Assembly: GCF_007362955.1 (NCBI RefSeq)
Contig: NZ_CP041696.1
Location: 2,418,001 to 2,482,000 of the forward strand
Length of the DNA stretch: 64,000 nt
Origin: Lysinibacillus fusiformis
GTDB taxonomy: Bacteria; Bacillota; Bacilli; Bacillales_A; Planococcaceae
Reading direction: 5' to 3'
The notes under the pieces are model-generated. The model did no database searches and had not been told where the DNA came from. It saw only the letters and a program-made list of their open reading frames with translations. This document shows, piece after piece, positions 43,441-52,050 of the stretch; position 1 is the stretch's first letter, and each line of letters opens with the position of its first letter. A program made the translations under genes and the position numbers.

Positions 43441-44067
43441 ATGCGAAAAATTACGGGATGGCGCTGGACTTTTTTTATCGGTGGCATGATGATTATGGCA
43501 CTTGGCATTACGATGTCCATTAAGGGGAAAATTGTTGGAACGAGTCCGTGGGATGTTTTACATGTAGGTTTGTTTCAAAATTTTGGTTTGACAATTGGGA
43601 CTTGGTCTATTTTAACGGGATTTTTGATAGTTGTTTCAACTTCGCTAGTGTTACGAGAATGGCCCAAAATTGGTACGTGGTTAAATATGTTGCTGATTGG
43701 TTCATTTATCGATGTCTTTAACTGGCTATTGCCGTCAACGGAAATCTATGGATTACAGATCACTTATTTTGTGCTGGGCTTATTTGTTTTAAGCTTTGGC
43801 TGTGGTATGTATATAGCGCCAAATATGGGTGCTGGTCCAAGGGACACCTTAATGATGATTCTTGTTGAAAAGTTTGGTGGAACTATTAAAACAGCGCGAA
43901 TGGGTATAGAGGTACTTGTTACAATTCTAGGAGGGTTACTGGGTGGCCCTGTTGGTGTTGGGACAGTATTAATTGCCTTAACTTCTGGTTATATTGTGCA
44001 ATATTCATTGCCATATTGTCGAAAAGTTTTAATGAAATGTATCGGTAATATGGAGGGCATGATGTAA
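43441..44067 (+). CDS. yczE: YczE/YyaS/YitT-type membrane protein
   Basis: A 208-residue membrane protein with five or six TM helices. GITMSIKGKIVGTSPWDVLHVGLFQNFGLTIGTW and the APNMGAGPRDTLMMILVEK loop are family-typical. In B. subtilis yczE lies near srfA/sfp and affects surfactin production by an unknown mechanism. GAGGAAGG precedes the ATG. It is the last chromosomal gene before the prophage. Confidence 0.85.
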   Translation: MRKITGWRWTFFIGGMMIMALGITMSIKGKIVGTSPWDVLHVGLFQNFGLTIGTWSILTGFLIVVSTSLVLREWPKIGTWLNMLLIGSFIDVFNWLLPSTEIYGLQITYFVLGLFVLSFGCGMYIAPNMGAGPRDTLMMILVEKFGGTIKTARMGIEVLVTILGGLLGGPVGVGTVLIALTSGYIVQYSLPYCRKVLMKCIGNMEGMM

Positions 44068-44080
44068 TATAATGCTAAAA

Positions 44081-44100
44081 AACGTTGATATATCAACGTT
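44081..44100. other. Perfect 20-bp palindrome at the prophage left edge
   Basis: AACGTTGATATATCAACGTT is a loopless palindrome 13 bases after yczE. It could be a terminator remnant, a recombinase or regulator site, or part of the attachment region next to the integrase gene. Confidence 0.5.
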
Positions 44101-44157
44101 TCAGAGCGTTTGGTACACATGAAAATGAAAAAAACTAACATAAAACAAACATTTTTT

Positions 44158-45372
44158 CTAAAAAACATTACTATTAATGTTTTGCATGATGTTTTCGAAA
44201 GTAACTGACATCTTTTCGGAAGCATCATTTTTCATATTTTTAGTAACGTGAGTATAAATCTTCAATGTTGTTTGTGCATCATCATGACCAACCCTTTCCA
44301 TAATGGTTGATAAGTCCACGCCAGCCTCAGTCAACATACTAATATGAGTGTGTCTAAATATATGTGGAGTTGCAGATTTCTTGATACTTGTATAAGTTAA
44401 CAAACGATCCATCCTTTCATTAATATTTTTCTGAACGTATGGGTAACCGTTTGCTCTACAAAATACAAAATTCCCATCATGATACTCGTCTGGATGTACA
44501 TGGCAGTATTGTGCAATTACTTTCATCTGGTTTTTTCTATAAAACTTCAATAAATCCATTATCTTTTTTTCGATTTGTATAGTTCTAACAGAACCTTCCG
44601 TCTTAGGGGGAGTTAATTCGTATTTCTTCATATTATTAGATTCATTATAAAGTGTCTTTGTGATACGAATCGTATTATTTCTGAAATCAACATCTGACCA
44701 TTTTAAAGCACATAATTCACCAGATCGCATTCCTGAGAAGGCTAATAGGTAGAAGCGTTCTATATCTAAGTTTAAACCATGTTTTGTCACAGCATTTAGA
44801 AAATCACTTAATTCTAGATTATCTAGGTATTTTCTTTCGAGCGGTTCTGATTCGATTTCTTCAACAGTTTTTCTTTTTTTAGGGATAACTGCCCCAATAG
44901 TAGGATCGTCTTTAATCAATTTATCTCGAATTGCGTACTTAAAAATCATACCAGCAGTAATGTTAACACCTAAAACCGTTGTCCTAGCGTAGTTTGGTGC
45001 TATTTCATTTAACAATTTCTGATAAGTTGAATGAGTTATAGCAACAATCGAAGTTTTGGCAATAAAACGATTTAGTATCTTTATTTCTGTTTCACGAATA
45101 CGTATTGTCGCTCGTTTAACACCAGACAACGAGTACGTGGCAAGCCATTCCTCAGCAAGTTCATCAAATACAATGTTTTTACTAACTCTTTGATTGATCC
45201 CGTCTTTTTCTAAAGACAGAATTGCATCATTTACACGATTCGTTGCTTCTTTTTTTGTTTTTCCTCTACGTGAAATCTGATTTCTTTTTCCCGTCGCTGG
45301 GTCAGGTGGTCCATCTGCTACACATACCCAACGCTTTTGACCAGATTTTAATTTTATTTCCTCACAAAACAT
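44158..45372 (-). CDS. int: Prophage tyrosine integrase
   Basis: A site-specific recombinase of about 404 residues: an N-terminal Arm-type binding domain (AP2-like, KSGQKRWVCVADGPPDPATGKRNQISRRGKTKKEA), a SAM-like core-binding domain (about 65-165), and the catalytic domain with R in FSGMRSGELCALKW, HIFRHTHISML, and the nucleophile in TTLKIYTHV. I chose ATG 45372, seven bases after GGAGG; the extra N-terminal codons to 45390 are upstream of that site. It is intact and points away from the phage interior, at the left edge, as usual. Confidence 0.95.
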   Translation of the reverse strand: MFCEEIKLKSGQKRWVCVADGPPDPATGKRNQISRRGKTKKEATNRVNDAILSLEKDGINQRVSKNIVFDELAEEWLATYSLSGVKRATIRIRETEIKILNRFIAKTSIVAITHSTYQKLLNEIAPNYARTTVLGVNITAGMIFKYAIRDKLIKDDPTIGAVIPKKRKTVEEIESEPLERKYLDNLELSDFLNAVTKHGLNLDIERFYLLAFSGMRSGELCALKWSDVDFRNNTIRITKTLYNESNNMKKYELTPPKTEGSVRTIQIEKKIMDLLKFYRKNQMKVIAQYCHVHPDEYHDGNFVFCRANGYPYVQKNINERMDRLLTYTSIKKSATPHIFRHTHISMLTEAGVDLSTIMERVGHDDAQTTLKIYTHVTKNMKNDASEKMSVTFENIMQNINSNVF

Positions 45373-45424
45373 TTGTATTCCTCCAATCAATAATATTTTT
45401 AGAATGTATGTTCTTTTTTAGATA

Positions 45425-45865
45425 TTAAAATAGCCCCTTAAATTTCAATTTCACCAGGTCAACCGGGATATGATGTAAGGCAGCTATATCGTATATTGTC
45501 AGTTGTTCCGAAATATATTCTTGTACAAGCTCATCTGATATTAATAATTCAACTGCAAATCGATTGGCTTGATGTTCTATTTTATCTACCGAAAAATAAG
45601 TATTGCTTCTCATGAATGGGGTGTCTACATCAGGATGTAATACCACATGTCCAAGTTCGTGGACACGAACAAACTTCTTTTTGTGTTCAGCAAGATTTGA
45701 ATTTATAAAAATATACTTATTTCTTCTAACATAACGATAGAAGCCGTATATTTCTTCATGTAAATTATGCTCTACTATTTGAATATTCATTTGTTGAGCA
45801 ATTACAGAAAAATCATTTGTTTGATGTTTATTAATCAAGTCTTGGACGATTTCTTTTATCCACAT
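45425..45865 (-). CDS. ImmA/IrrE family metallopeptidase
   Basis: A 146-residue zinc peptidase with HELGHVVLHPD (HExxH) and the helical ANRFAVELLISDELVQEYI region typical of ImmA. In ICEBs1 and related prophages ImmA cleaves the neighbouring repressor to allow induction. It lies between the integrase and the repressor in the same direction. I chose ATG 45865, five bases after GGGGTGA. Confidence 0.9.
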   Translation of the reverse strand: MWIKEIVQDLINKHQTNDFSVIAQQMNIQIVEHNLHEEIYGFYRYVRRNKYIFINSNLAEHKKKFVRVHELGHVVLHPDVDTPFMRSNTYFSVDKIEHQANRFAVELLISDELVQEYISEQLTIYDIAALHHIPVDLVKLKFKGLF

Positions 45866-45884
45866 ACTTGTCACCCCTTAATGG

Positions 45885-46325
45885 CTATTCTTCTCTATAT
45901 TTTTTAGGGATATATTTTTTATTGGCAAGTGTGGCTAACCTTTCAGCATGCTCCAAGGCTTCTAAAAGCGACTCGATTGCTTCTTCGCTCATAGGTTCAC
46001 CCATAAAACTTAAGGCGTCACCGTTATCGTCACTGCTTCCTTCTATTAAATCTTTTTTGATTTTCGCCATTCGCTTTCCGATATCACGTTCATCTTTTTC
46101 TGTTAAAACAGGAGTGAGGTTTTCTTTATTTGTATTTCCTACTAAATAATCAATAGAAACTTCATATAACTCAGCCATCTCTTTTAACATTTTAGTATCA
46201 GGATCTCGGTAATTACGTTCATAGCCAGACAGAGCACCATTTGTAACTCCTAGTTTTTTTGCAACTTCTATTTGTGTTAAACCTTTTTTGTTTCTAGCTT
46301 CTTTCAATCTTTCTCCCAAAGCCAT
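45885..46325 (-). CDS. Prophage repressor (Xre family)
   Basis: A 146-residue repressor with an N-terminal HTH (LGERLKEARNKKGLTQIEVAKKLGVTNGALSGYERNYRDP) and a C-terminal region that ends in EHAERLATLANKKYIPKKYREE. With ImmA it forms the ImmR/ImmA type switch. I chose ATG 46325 behind AGAGGTGAG; the longer frame to 46442 has no ribosome site. The opposite promoter (early genes) would be just to the right, where only one small ORF remains. Confidence 0.9.
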   Translation of the reverse strand: MALGERLKEARNKKGLTQIEVAKKLGVTNGALSGYERNYRDPDTKMLKEMAELYEVSIDYLVGNTNKENLTPVLTEKDERDIGKRMAKIKKDLIEGSSDDNGDALSFMGEPMSEEAIESLLEALEHAERLATLANKKYIPKKYREE

Positions 46326-46460
46326 CCTTCTCACCTCTCGCTGAACTGGATGCTGGACGGAAAAAGTAAGAATTGGATTTCTAAAAACATGGGGGTAAGC
46401 CATACCCATATTAAAAACATCAAAGAAAACATCATTAAACAAATGGTGGGGTGAAGATTT

Positions 46461-46586
46461 ATGTGGAAGTTACTAGTCAAAGATATGTACAAGTTTGAAA
46501 TGAATGGTGCGGCACTAATTAGTACAGGCACATTATTAGTATATGGATTAATCAGTTTGATTAAAAACGTAGCAATAGCATTTTGA
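46461..46586 (+). CDS. Small membrane peptide in the prophage early position (41 aa)
   Basis: A 41-residue peptide beginning MWKLLVKDMYKFEMNG and containing one TM helix (ALISTGTLLVYGLISLIKNVAIAF). A clear GTGGGGTGA site lies six bases before the ATG. It sits where cro and early genes would normally stand, divergent from the repressor. No family is recognised. Similar small peptides in prophages may be toxins or remnants. Confidence 0.6.
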   Translation: MWKLLVKDMYKFEMNGAALISTGTLLVYGLISLIKNVAIAF

Positions 46587-46590
46587 ACAT

Positions 46591-46625
46591 AGTTTCAATA
46601 CTTTCAAAAGTTTCAATACTTTCAA
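46591..46625 (+). repeat. Two-copy 17-bp direct repeat
   Basis: AGTTTCAATACTTTCAA occurs twice with an 18-bp period, directly after the 41-aa gene. It could be a regulator site or a short iteron remnant. Confidence 0.8.
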
Positions 46626-47028
46626 CATTAGGTGATAAAGAAGCAAGAGATGTAAACTAAAGGGGAGGTCGGACAGGTAAATCTTTCTTCCCTTGGTATT
46701 TATAAAATACTAATTATTAGGGAAAGACAGACCGACGACCGACCCGCGCTTGGAAGACTAGTTCGGAGCATGACATACATGGCCGGCCCATATTTTTTTA
46801 AGAGATTAGGTATCTAAATAATATAAAGGGCTTAAAGGAGCTGACTAATATGTGAACTTCGTCCACTTTCCAAATATTTTTCAGTCAAACTTACTACAGT
46901 AACAAAGTGCGCGGATACGCACTATAAACAAAAACACAATTCGCTTTACGATAGTAACGTGGTGCAGCTCTACCACGGTTTCAAAAGTGAGCTATCGACA
47001 ATTAAATAGGTTTAACACAATAGACGAG

Positions 47029-47058
47029 CCTTCATCCTGAGCGGGGATGAGGGTTTTT
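47029..47058 (+). terminator. Terminator in the prophage early gap
   Basis: CCTTCATCC/GGATGAGGG stem (one G-U pair) with a short loop, followed by TTTTTATT. Confidence 0.7.
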
Positions 47059-47262
47059 ATTATGCTTTGAAAACTGCATCAAACAGCCATACAAATAATA
47101 CGGATTGGTTTACGGGTGACCAGGATTATCAGGAACATTAGATACCGAGGAGCGCTGACATGTACTAGTAACCGATAGGGCGGAGTTTGGTGTGGTTTTG
47201 AGAGCAGAAAGTTGTTACAATATCCCATCCCTTGGTTTATGATCGGGTGGGAGGTTAAAGTA

Positions 47263-47913
47263 ATGACTAATAAAAAAACAGAAAAAGAAAAAGAAAAAGA
47301 AAATAACTGGACTAATAGAGATTGGTTTTGGTTATTAGGTATTTTAATCGGCATCATAATATTATTGATTGCCTCAATTTTCGCAAAAAGCTTAAAGATA
47401 GAAACGAATTTCAGCATCATTTCTAGCGCTGTATCTATAGCATTAGCTTTAGTGGCGATATTTTTTGCTTTAAAACAAGATAGTGATAATCAAAGAGTGA
47501 ATGATAATGTTTCACGAATATTAAATAATATTGTCTCTGAGATGGGCGTTGTAAAACATCAAGTAAACAAAATTTCGGATAAAGATATAGCAGACATTAA
47601 GGAAGATACAATGGCAGATGTAAAGAAGGACATCGAAAAGGAAAGCTATACTCAAGAAGAAGTGAATGAGATTGTAAAAAAAGCTGTTGATGAATTCAGC
47701 TCAAAATTTAAGGAAATGACCAATAATAATTCAGTTAATAACGATGCTTTAGTTAGTAATCCGGTTTTTATAAGACTAATACAAGAAATTAGACAAGATC
47801 TTATAAATGAGAATGGTGGATATTCTCATAGACAAATTAATAGAGTTTTTGAATCTAAGTTCGGTTATAAATTACCATTAGATGTTATAAATAAAATATT
47901 GAATGGTAGTTAA
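47263..47913 (+). CDS. Two-TM prophage protein with coiled coil
   Basis: A 216-residue protein: a Lys/Glu-rich start, two TM helices (DWFWLLGILIGIIILLIASIFA and the following ISSAVSIALALVAIFFAL), then a long charged helical region that looks like a coiled coil and a small C-terminal helical domain. The family is not recognised. It lies between the early gap and the terminase genes and ends at its own terminator. I chose ATG 47263, eight bases after GGGAGG. A membrane-located cargo (superinfection-type) role is possible but unproven. Confidence 0.6.
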   Translation: MTNKKTEKEKEKENNWTNRDWFWLLGILIGIIILLIASIFAKSLKIETNFSIISSAVSIALALVAIFFALKQDSDNQRVNDNVSRILNNIVSEMGVVKHQVNKISDKDIADIKEDTMADVKKDIEKESYTQEEVNEIVKKAVDEFSSKFKEMTNNNSVNNDALVSNPVFIRLIQEIRQDLINENGGYSHRQINRVFESKFGYKLPLDVINKILNGS

Positions 47914-47940
47914 ACAACTGTTTTTTGCAGTTGTTTTTAT
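47913..47940 (+). terminator. Terminator after the two-TM prophage gene
   Basis: A perfect 8-bp stem (AACAACTG/CAGTTGTT) with a T-rich loop, then TTTATTTT. Confidence 0.8.
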
Positions 47941-48088
47941 TTTGCCCTGAAAAGCCAGTATCGTGCAGACCTCCCCTTGCTGCTAAACAAACGGTACTTG
48001 CTTTTGAGAGTGAAATAATACCTAAAATCACCAGTAGCTCAAGAGGGTATTTTATGCTATTTTTAGAATACTTAATCGAGGTGATTTT

Positions 48089-48250
48089 ATGGAAAAAGAT
48101 ATTGCAGCAACTGATAAATATCCCATGAACCACAAACGACAGCATGACCTACTCATTGATAGAAAAAAAGACTACATTGTGGAAATTACAAAAGAGCAAA
48201 TCGACAGGTTGATTGAGGATATTGATAAAACATTAAGGACGTCCGAGTGA
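48089..48250 (+). CDS. Small hypothetical phage protein (53 aa)
   Basis: A 53-codon frame: MEKDIAATDKYPMNH at the start and a charged helical end (EITKEQIDRLIEDIDKTLRTSE). GAGGTGA lies four bases before the ATG, and a terminator begins within its last codons. Small genes of this type often precede terminase operons. No family is recognised. Confidence 0.55.
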   Translation: MEKDIAATDKYPMNHKRQHDLLIDRKKDYIVEITKEQIDRLIEDIDKTLRTSE

Positions 48251-48262
48251 CGTCTTTTTCTT
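48238..48262 (+). terminator. Terminator before the terminase genes
   Basis: GACGT/ACGTC stem followed by TTTTTCTTTT; short. Confidence 0.6.
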
Positions 48263-48301
48263 TTGACTAAAATAAGCAACTAGCATAATGGGGTGATGCC
48301 A

Positions 48302-48748
48302 TTGATTGAACGTAAATTAAATCCTAAACAACAAGCATTTGCAGACTACTATATTGAGTTAGGGAATGTAGAACAAGCTGCAATAAAGGCTGGATATAGC
48401 AAAGCCTACGCAAGAGGTAATGCTCATAAATTGGTTGCAAATGTGAGCATAAAAAAATATATAGAAAAACGGATGGAAGAGTTAAAGTCTGAGCGTGTAG
48501 CAGATCAGCAAGAGATTATGGAGTATCTAACTTCTATCATGCGTGGTGAACAGACAGAAGAAACACTTCGAGGAATTGGTGAAGGTGCTCAAACAATCGA
48601 TGATATTGATGTTTCAGCAAAGGATCGTATAAAGGCTGCTGAGATGCTTGGTAAGCGTTTTGCAATGTGGACAGACAAGCAAGAAATCAACGCCAACATT
48701 ACTCCAGTCTTTGTTGACGACATTGGTGGTGAAGGAAATGGCAGTTAA
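48302..48748 (+). CDS. Phage terminase small subunit
   Basis: A 148-residue DNA-recognition subunit. LNPKQQAFADYYIELGNVEQAAIKAGYSKAYARGNAHKLV is the HTH of the terminase small-subunit family, followed by an oligomerisation helix region. It would recognise the pac site for packaging. I chose TTG 48302, five bases after GGGGTGA; the GTG and ATG at 48293/48296 fall inside the ribosome site. It overlaps the large-subunit gene by 11 bases. Confidence 0.9.
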   Translation: MIERKLNPKQQAFADYYIELGNVEQAAIKAGYSKAYARGNAHKLVANVSIKKYIEKRMEELKSERVADQQEIMEYLTSIMRGEQTEETLRGIGEGAQTIDDIDVSAKDRIKAAEMLGKRFAMWTDKQEINANITPVFVDDIGGEGNGS

Positions 48749-50006
48749 GAAACTGTCTGAGTTAATACCACCAGCATTTCATTCGGTGTGGCGAGCATCA
48801 ATCAATCCAGAAATACTTAACGTTGTCTGCAAAGGTGGCCGTGGTTCAGGTAAATCATCTGACGTAGCACATATCATTGTCCAATTGCTTATGAGATACG
48901 CTGTAAATGCTGTTGGCATACGTAAAGTAGACAACACTATTGAAACATCCATATTCGAGCAAATGAAATGGGCCATAAACGAACAAGGGGTGTCGCACCT
49001 ATTCAAAATCAATAAGTCGCCTATGCGGATAACTTATATTCCGCGTGGTAACTACATGATTTTCCGTGGTGCACAAGATCCTACGTGTATCAAATCATTA
49101 AAGAGCGCCAACTTTCCATTTGCCCTGGCATGGCTTGAGGAATTAGCAGAGTTTAAAACAGAAGAAGAAGTAACTACCATTACCAACTCACTATTACGTG
49201 GTGAGCTTGGTGATGGTCTTTTTTATAAGTTTTTTTATACGTATAACCCACCGAAAAGAAAACAATCGTGGGTGAATAAGAAGTATGAGAGCTCATTTCA
49301 ACCCGATAACACGTTTGTTCATAAGTCTACTTATCTTGATAACCCATTCATTTCAAAACAGTTTATCGAGGAAGCAGAGGCAGCTAAACAGCGTAATGAA
49401 TTACGTTATCGATGGGAATATATTGGAGAAGCGATAGGTAGTGGTGTTGTGCCGTTTGATAACTTACAGATTGAAAAAGGTTCAATAACAGATGAAATGG
49501 CAGCAGGTTTCGATAACATACGAAATGCTGTCGATTTTGGTTATGCGACTGATCCTTTAGCATTTGTCCGTTGGCATTATGACAAAAAGAAAAATGGTAT
49601 TTATGCAGTTGATGAATTGTATGGTCAAAAGATTAGTAATCGCGAACTTGCAAGGTGGTTACATACCAAAAAGTATCAATCAGATGAAATATATGCTGAT
49701 AGTGCTGAACCTAAGTCAATTGCAGAATTAAAAACTGAACATGACATTAGACGTGTGAAAGGTGCTAAAAAAGGACCCGATAGCGTTCAGTACGGTGAAG
49801 AATGGTTGGATGATTTAGATTTCATTTGCATTGATTCTAAACGTACTCCGAACATCGCACGAGAGTTTGAAAATATTGACTATCAAACAGATAAGGATGG
49901 CAATCCATTACCGCGTTTAGAAGATAAGGATAACCATACAATCGATGCTACACGCTATGCCTTTGAGCGAGATATGAAACGACCTTCAATGTCAGTTTTA
50001 AAGTGA
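48738..50006 (+). CDS. Phage terminase large subunit (PBSX/SPP1 type)
   Basis: A 422-residue packaging ATPase-nuclease. Walker A is KGGRGSGKSSD (about residues 28-38); Walker B is in FALAWLEELAEF; the nuclease acidic residues are in VDFGYATDPLAFVRW, EIYADSAEP and KDNHTIDATRYAFE. It is full length. I chose ATG 48738, which overlaps the small-subunit gene; the earlier frame from 48648 is inside that gene. It still looks functional though the capsid genes are gone. Confidence 0.94.
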   Translation: MAVKKLSELIPPAFHSVWRASINPEILNVVCKGGRGSGKSSDVAHIIVQLLMRYAVNAVGIRKVDNTIETSIFEQMKWAINEQGVSHLFKINKSPMRITYIPRGNYMIFRGAQDPTCIKSLKSANFPFALAWLEELAEFKTEEEVTTITNSLLRGELGDGLFYKFFYTYNPPKRKQSWVNKKYESSFQPDNTFVHKSTYLDNPFISKQFIEEAEAAKQRNELRYRWEYIGEAIGSGVVPFDNLQIEKGSITDEMAAGFDNIRNAVDFGYATDPLAFVRWHYDKKKNGIYAVDELYGQKISNRELARWLHTKKYQSDEIYADSAEPKSIAELKTEHDIRRVKGAKKGPDSVQYGEEWLDDLDFICIDSKRTPNIAREFENIDYQTDKDGNPLPRLEDKDNHTIDATRYAFERDMKRPSMSVLK

Positions 50007-50015
50007 GGTGATTAA

Positions 50016-51464
50016 ATGCTAATTGAGGATTTATTTCGACCGCGTTGGCATGAACAGATGGAAGAGGTGATAAAAAACATGGTTGCTAGTGTGATTAAGA
50101 ATGAGCAAGTCATAATTAATGAGATTAAAGACTGGGAAGAGTCAGACAAACGTAAGTTGATGCTGGTCGGTGAGAAGTATTATAGAGGCAAAATGGACAT
50201 CATTGAGGAAAAGAAACGTGATGCTGCTTGGAAGTCTAACTTAAAGCTGGTACATGGCTACGTAAAGAAGCTTGTTGACCAAAAGGTTGGATATGTTCTT
50301 TCAAAGCAACCTTCTGTAACAAGTGAAAGTGAAGGATATCAGAAAAAGCTAGATGAAATCTTTGATGCTGGAATGATTAATCGTTTACGTAAGGTAGGAA
50401 AAGAGGCTGTTAACAAAGGTGTAGCTTACCTGCATCCGTACTTCAATGAGGATGGAAAGTTTAGTTTCATGCGCTTCCCAGCTGAGCAAATCATACCGTT
50501 TTATGTAGATAGTGAAGGGATGAAAATAGAGTCGTTTTTACGAGTTTACGAAACTGAACATTATGAAGGTACAACGAAAAAGACTTTGAAAAAGATTGAA
50601 CACTATCACAGTGAAGGCATTGACCGATATGTACTAGAAGGTTCAACACTGATCCTTGATATCCCAGCTGGCGGAAAACAGGGTTATCACTTTTTATTAG
50701 GTAAGCAACCGGTGCTGTGGGAGAAGATACCACTTGTCCATTTCAGGTATAACGAAGAAGAGCAGCCGTTGATTGAGCAAATTAAATCACTTATCGATAA
50801 CTACAACACACAAGCATCGACTAATGCTGATGTTCTTGCTGACATTCCGAATTTCATCTACAAGTTGATTAATTACGGCGGTGTGGATTTAGAAGAATTT
50901 ATAAGAGAATTGAATATATATCGAACTGTTAAAACTGATGAAAATGGCGACGTTGATAAGCTTACTGCAGATATCCAAACAGAGGCTAACGAGAAGGAGC
51001 TTGACCGAACGCGCAAAGCTATATATGAATTAGGCCGTGGTGTTGATACTCTCAACGAAAATCTAGGCAATGCATCAGGTGTAGCTCTTAAATTCCGTTA
51101 CAGTGATTTAGATCTGGATTGCAATATTTTGGAGAGTGAGATGCAGTCGAGCATTGAACATATGATGTGGTTCATCACTCACTATTTGCAGATGATTGGT
51201 GAGGGTGATTTTACTGAAGAAAAAGTAAAGTTTGTTTTTAACCGTGACATCATTACAAATGAGATGGAAGCTGTTGAGATGTGTGAGAAGTCTACTGGTG
51301 TACTTGATGACCAAACTGTTCGTGAAAACCATCCATGGTATACACCTGAAGTTGAGGATAGGTTGGCCAAACAGAAAGCTGAAGAACAGAAAGATATAGA
51401 TGAATACCAGGAGGCTCTTGAGAAACAACGACAAGCTCAAACTGGAATGAATAGCGATGAGTAA
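50016..51464 (+). CDS. Phage portal protein (SPP1 Gp6-like)
   Basis: A 482-residue portal, about the usual length. YYRGKMDIIEEKK, KLVHGYVKKLVDQKVGYVLSKQPSV and VALKFRYSDLDLDCNILESEMQ are typical of SPP1-type portals. It forms the dodecameric DNA channel at a capsid vertex. AGTGAGGTG precedes the ATG. Its end overlaps the minor-head gene by eight bases. Confidence 0.94.
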   Translation: MLIEDLFRPRWHEQMEEVIKNMVASVIKNEQVIINEIKDWEESDKRKLMLVGEKYYRGKMDIIEEKKRDAAWKSNLKLVHGYVKKLVDQKVGYVLSKQPSVTSESEGYQKKLDEIFDAGMINRLRKVGKEAVNKGVAYLHPYFNEDGKFSFMRFPAEQIIPFYVDSEGMKIESFLRVYETEHYEGTTKKTLKKIEHYHSEGIDRYVLEGSTLILDIPAGGKQGYHFLLGKQPVLWEKIPLVHFRYNEEEQPLIEQIKSLIDNYNTQASTNADVLADIPNFIYKLINYGGVDLEEFIRELNIYRTVKTDENGDVDKLTADIQTEANEKELDRTRKAIYELGRGVDTLNENLGNASGVALKFRYSDLDLDCNILESEMQSSIEHMMWFITHYLQMIGEGDFTEEKVKFVFNRDIITNEMEAVEMCEKSTGVLDDQTVRENHPWYTPEVEDRLAKQKAEEQKDIDEYQEALEKQRQAQTGMNSDE

Positions 51465-52050
51465 GTATTGGGAGAGTCGTGCGGCACAACATGAGCTAGA
51501 ATCACAGCTTATTGCCAGTAAATACCTTGCCCGTATGGATGAGCAACTACGTATTGCACAGTCAAACATCATACAGCAAATTGAGGTGTTTTATTCTCGT
51601 TATGCGATAGATAATAAAATCTCATATGCAGAAGCGAAAAAGTACTTAACAGCTAAAGAATTAAAGGATTTTCGCAATATCACGTTACAGCAATACAAAG
51701 CTCTTTCGTTAACAGGCAACTCAGAATACGACCGAATATTAGATGCTATCGGTTATCGTGCCCGTATCTCTCGTTTAGAAATGCTACACTTGCAGATTCA
51801 AATGCAGATGCTTGAGTTATACGGTAACACAAATGGTATACAAGCCTATGCTTACACAGGATTGACAGAGGTTTATGAAAATTCCTACTACAAGACGCTG
51901 TACGATATTGCTACATTTACAGCAGTTTATCAACCTGTCACTAAGCTAACAGATGGAATTATGAAAAATGTACTTACCTACAATTGGTCGGGTAAAGATC
52001 ATCTAACAATACCAATATTGCTACGGTTTCTGTATCAGGGAGTACATTGA
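51457..52050 (+). pseudogene. Minor head protein (SPP1 gp7 family), 3'-truncated by deletion
   Basis: The first about 181 residues are a normal SPP1 gp7-type start (SKYWESRAAQHELESQLIASKYLARMDEQLRIAQ, then LTDGIMKNVLTYNWSGKD). After NWSGKD (codon ending 51999) the frame reads 16 residues of unrelated sequence and stops; those bases are the coding sequence of the fibre-like gene in another frame. The normal C-terminal half (MuF domain) is missing. The join marks one end of a large internal prophage deletion. Confidence 0.88.

Larger units (their letters stand above)
46587..47262. other. Non-coding gap replacing the prophage early region
   Basis: About 680 bp without a supported gene. It holds a 17-bp direct repeat (46591-46625), inverted GGTCGG/CCGACC strings (46667-46745), a stem with an inner hairpin (46949-46997) and a terminator (47029-47058). 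Replication and recombination genes normally found here are missing. Confidence 0.7.

Noticed and set aside
47925-48128. 67-aa plus-strand ORF before the terminase genes
   Set aside because: It starts within a terminator hairpin and overlaps the better supported 53-aa gene at 48089, which has a GAGGTGA site.
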